Shown piece after piece: positions 47,096 to 47,473 of a stretch of 47,473 nt of DNA (positions are counted from its first letter, which is position 1; each line of letters begins with the position of its first letter). The stretch is taken from NCBI GenBank assembly GCA_021772565.1, contig JAJFLR010000022.1:1-47473 (forward strand), read 5' to 3'. The notes beneath the pieces were generated by a model, which did no database searches, was not told the DNA's origin, and was given only the letters and a program-made list of their open reading frames with translations. Position numbers and translations under genes: made by a program. Source of the stretch: Opitutales bacterium. GTDB taxonomy: Bacteria; Verrucomicrobiota; Verrucomicrobiia; Opitutales; JAJFLR01.

Positions 47096-47473
47096 ATCTG
47101 ATTACAAGGATCTTGATGATGATCATAATCGATTAAAAAATTCAATCGTCGATATCGATGCAGTTGATCCAATAACTGACACATTCACCAACCCATGACT
47201 GATTTTTGATTTCTGTATGACATTTCTAACATATGAGGTAAGATCAATAATATCAGAAAATCCTTTCGATTGAACAGACAGTCGTCACTACCTATAGCAA
47301 ATTACCAAAAATAACTCCAAAGGAGTTTAGGCAACTAGTGGTGGTCGTCATAAATAATATAACTTAATATCATAGTTATTAATGCAATAAAACTAGTAAC
47401 GGATCAATATGTCCATAAATATCATGTTATCAAATTATATTTGTAGGGCTCGAACTTGTTCGATGCCTTGTCC
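47096..47473. other. Gene-free right edge with a terminal stem-loop
   Basis: After the toxin stop no credible gene is found. A frame open to 47199 has no start codon. Near the edge, TCGAAC (47450-47455) pairs with GTTCGA (47458-47463), with flanking GGC and GCC blocks. It is preceded by GTAGGG, so it may be the start of another palindromic repeat, cut off by the window. Confidence 0.4.

Noticed and set aside
47096-47199. Open stretch after the last toxin
   Set aside because: It lacks a start codon and is short; an in-frame stop closes it upstream.

Overview
The window is AT-rich chromosomal DNA from a bacterium. Seven clear PEP-CTERM-type proteins and two degenerate ones, a CotH/lamin-tail surface protein and NspC point to the Verrucomicrobiota or a related PVC lineage. 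That placement is inferred from gene content only. Housekeeping genes (gltX, lysS, aspS, RNase P RNA, tRNA-Ser, tatA, mgtE, PII) alternate with accessory islands.

Region 1 (1-9238) is a defence-type island. A minus-strand operon encodes a PLD-nuclease/SNF2-helicase fusion, a broken BRO-N gene, a RelB/RelE-like toxin-antitoxin pair and a large Eco57I-type methylase/endonuclease. A divergent VapBC pair lies beside it. I read the helicase and methylase as a two-protein, ATP-dependent restriction module with a toxin-antitoxin pair embedded in its operon.

Region 2 (9244-19687) carries mgtE, gltX, a decayed toxin-antitoxin pair, a MITE-like element, RNase P RNA and a 49-residue basic protein. It continues with a two-gene operon (P-loop ATPase plus TPR protein, possibly a split STAND-like system), a thioredoxin-type arsenate reductase, lysS and tatA. 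Several short palindromic repeats sit between genes.

Region 3 (19818-34350) is mostly minus strand: a hypothetical protein, an M50/CBS protease, a His-rich membrane coiled-coil protein, nspC, and tRNA-Ser(GCU) followed by a 109-bp direct repeat that copies the tRNA 3' end. Next come an ammonium-transporter/hybrid-histidine-kinase fusion, two von Willebrand factor A membrane proteins, a PII protein and aspS. PII and the Amt-kinase in one same-strand block suggest a nitrogen-sensing neighbourhood.

Region 4 (34892-46385) is an envelope and secretion island. Four paralogues share an N-terminus, a core motif and a PEP-CTERM tail, interleaved with unrelated PEP-CTERM proteins. A TerB-DnaJ protein, a trypsin-like protease with a degenerate sorting tail and a CotH protein follow. 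No exosortase is present. The window ends with a Phd/VapC pair that has a readable promoter and operator.
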